NCBI GenBank assembly: GCA_023301785.1
Contig: JALZUF010000008.1
Location: forward strand, 1-5,423
From: Alphaproteobacteria bacterium
Lineage (GTDB): Bacteria; Pseudomonadota; Alphaproteobacteria; Micavibrionales; Micavibrionaceae
Reading direction: 5' to 3'
Length of the DNA stretch: 5,423 nucleotides
The notes under the pieces are model-generated. The model made no database searches. It had not been told where the DNA came from and saw nothing but the letters and a program-made list of their open reading frames with translations. Positions within the stretch are counted from its first letter, which is position 1. Each line of letters starts with the position of its first letter. A program made the position numbers and the translations under genes. Shown piece by piece: positions 4,962 through 5,423 of the stretch.

Positions 4962-5423
4962 TTAGTAATCGTTTACTAAATCAAGGTACTGCTTTGCTGC
5001 ATTCGCATCACGGTGGAATGCCTCACGTTCTGCTTCTTCATTGGGCGCCGCGCCATGAAGATCTTCATTATATAATTTACCGCGATAAAGTTCTTCAAGA
5101 TAGCTGGCTTCAAATAGCTCTTGCGGTGAAATATCACCTTCCGAAAAAGCCAAAGCTAAAACAAGAGATCCACTTAAAGAAGTCATGATATGCAGAATAG
5201 TAAAATATGAATCATCAAGACTTTCTATATAATTCCAAACACGTTTATGTGCCTCTTCATCTTGCTTAATGGCATCAATATTTTTTGTTGTGTATAGAGG
5301 CACTTCAAAATGTGAATCAAACCACTTCACCCAGCTTCCCCAATTTTCTTTTTGCAGTTTCGCAAGCTCTTCTGGTTCTTTCGTCCAGTAACAAACCAAA
5401 TCTGTATCAAGATAACGCATACA
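4962..5423 (-). CDS. ATP12-family F1-ATPase assembly chaperone, partial (N-terminus outside window)
   Basis: ATP12 proteins bind the F1 alpha subunit and help assemble ATP synthase; in mitochondria this is established, in bacteria it is inferred from homology. The visible 153 codons start with C-M-RYLDTDLVCYW, matching the conserved Y-L-DTDLxCYRA entry to the family's second half. The methionine at codon 2 is internal, because the frame stays open to the edge of the window and family members of about 230-260 residues would need about 80-100 more at the N-terminus. Other landmarks are WVKWFDSHF (residues 30-38), the central helix LHIMTSLSGSLVLALAFSEGDISPQEL and a final EEAEREAFHRDANAAKQYL helix. 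The usual WGxDEEA segment is altered here, reading LYNEDLHGAAPNEEAE. The gene is followed after 5 nt by tag in the same direction. Confidence 0.88.
   Translation of the reverse strand, partial: CMRYLDTDLVCYWTKEPEELAKLQKENWGSWVKWFDSHFEVPLYTTKNIDAIKQDEEAHKRVWNYIESLDDSYFTILHIMTSLSGSLVLALAFSEGDISPQELFEASYLEELYRGKLYNEDLHGAAPNEEAEREAFHRDANAAKQYLDLVNDY

Noticed and set aside
4994..5188. Plus-strand open frame opposite the ATP12-family gene
   Set aside because: The histidine-rich product is a shadow of the conserved minus-strand coding sequence.
5418..5420. ATG at 5420 (minus strand) as the start of the ATP12-family gene
   Set aside because: It falls just before the conserved YLDTDLxCY motif in the middle of the family, and the frame stays open to the window edge.

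Overview
The window looks like a stretch of a low-GC (roughly 40% by eye) alphaproteobacterial chromosome. The best taxonomic hints are an ATP12-family F1-ATPase assembly chaperone at the right edge (a family of alphaproteobacteria and mitochondria), a MutL with the endonuclease motif, and a pentapeptide-repeat protein whose linker carries an HxxWxxSxGxxG motif that I associate with alphaproteobacterial members. There are no insertion sequences, tRNA or rRNA genes, CRISPR arrays or integrase genes. Most of the content is housekeeping.

Left part, plus strand: the C-terminal 250 codons of a pentapeptide-repeat protein (1-753, cut by the window edge), then mutL (787-2619), a small COG3671-like membrane protein (2630-3115) and a purN-type glycinamide ribonucleotide formyltransferase (3117-3710). 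The last three are separated by 10 and 1 nt and look like one transcription unit. The Shine-Dalgarno sequence of the membrane protein overlaps the mutL stop codon, and purN probably depends on translational coupling.

Middle: purN meets a minus-strand XRE-family regulator (3707-4066) tail to tail, with a 4-base overlap. Upstream of this regulator is an AT-rich region (4067-4147) with several copies of a 10-mer, ATCTTGTAAT, spaced 20 and 10 bp apart. These run into the start codon of a divergent 51-codon open frame (4148-4303). The layout resembles a small autoregulated divergent switch and is the most interesting part of the window.

Right part, minus strand: an ATP12-family chaperone (4962-5423, N-terminus outside the window) followed 5 nt later by tag, DNA-3-methyladenine glycosylase I (4318-4956). 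A nested AT-rich inverted repeat lies between tag and the small open frame, where they converge.

Two DNA repair functions are present, mismatch repair (MutL) and base excision of alkylated adenine (Tag), but in separate, oppositely oriented units. Nothing in the sequence ties them into one system.
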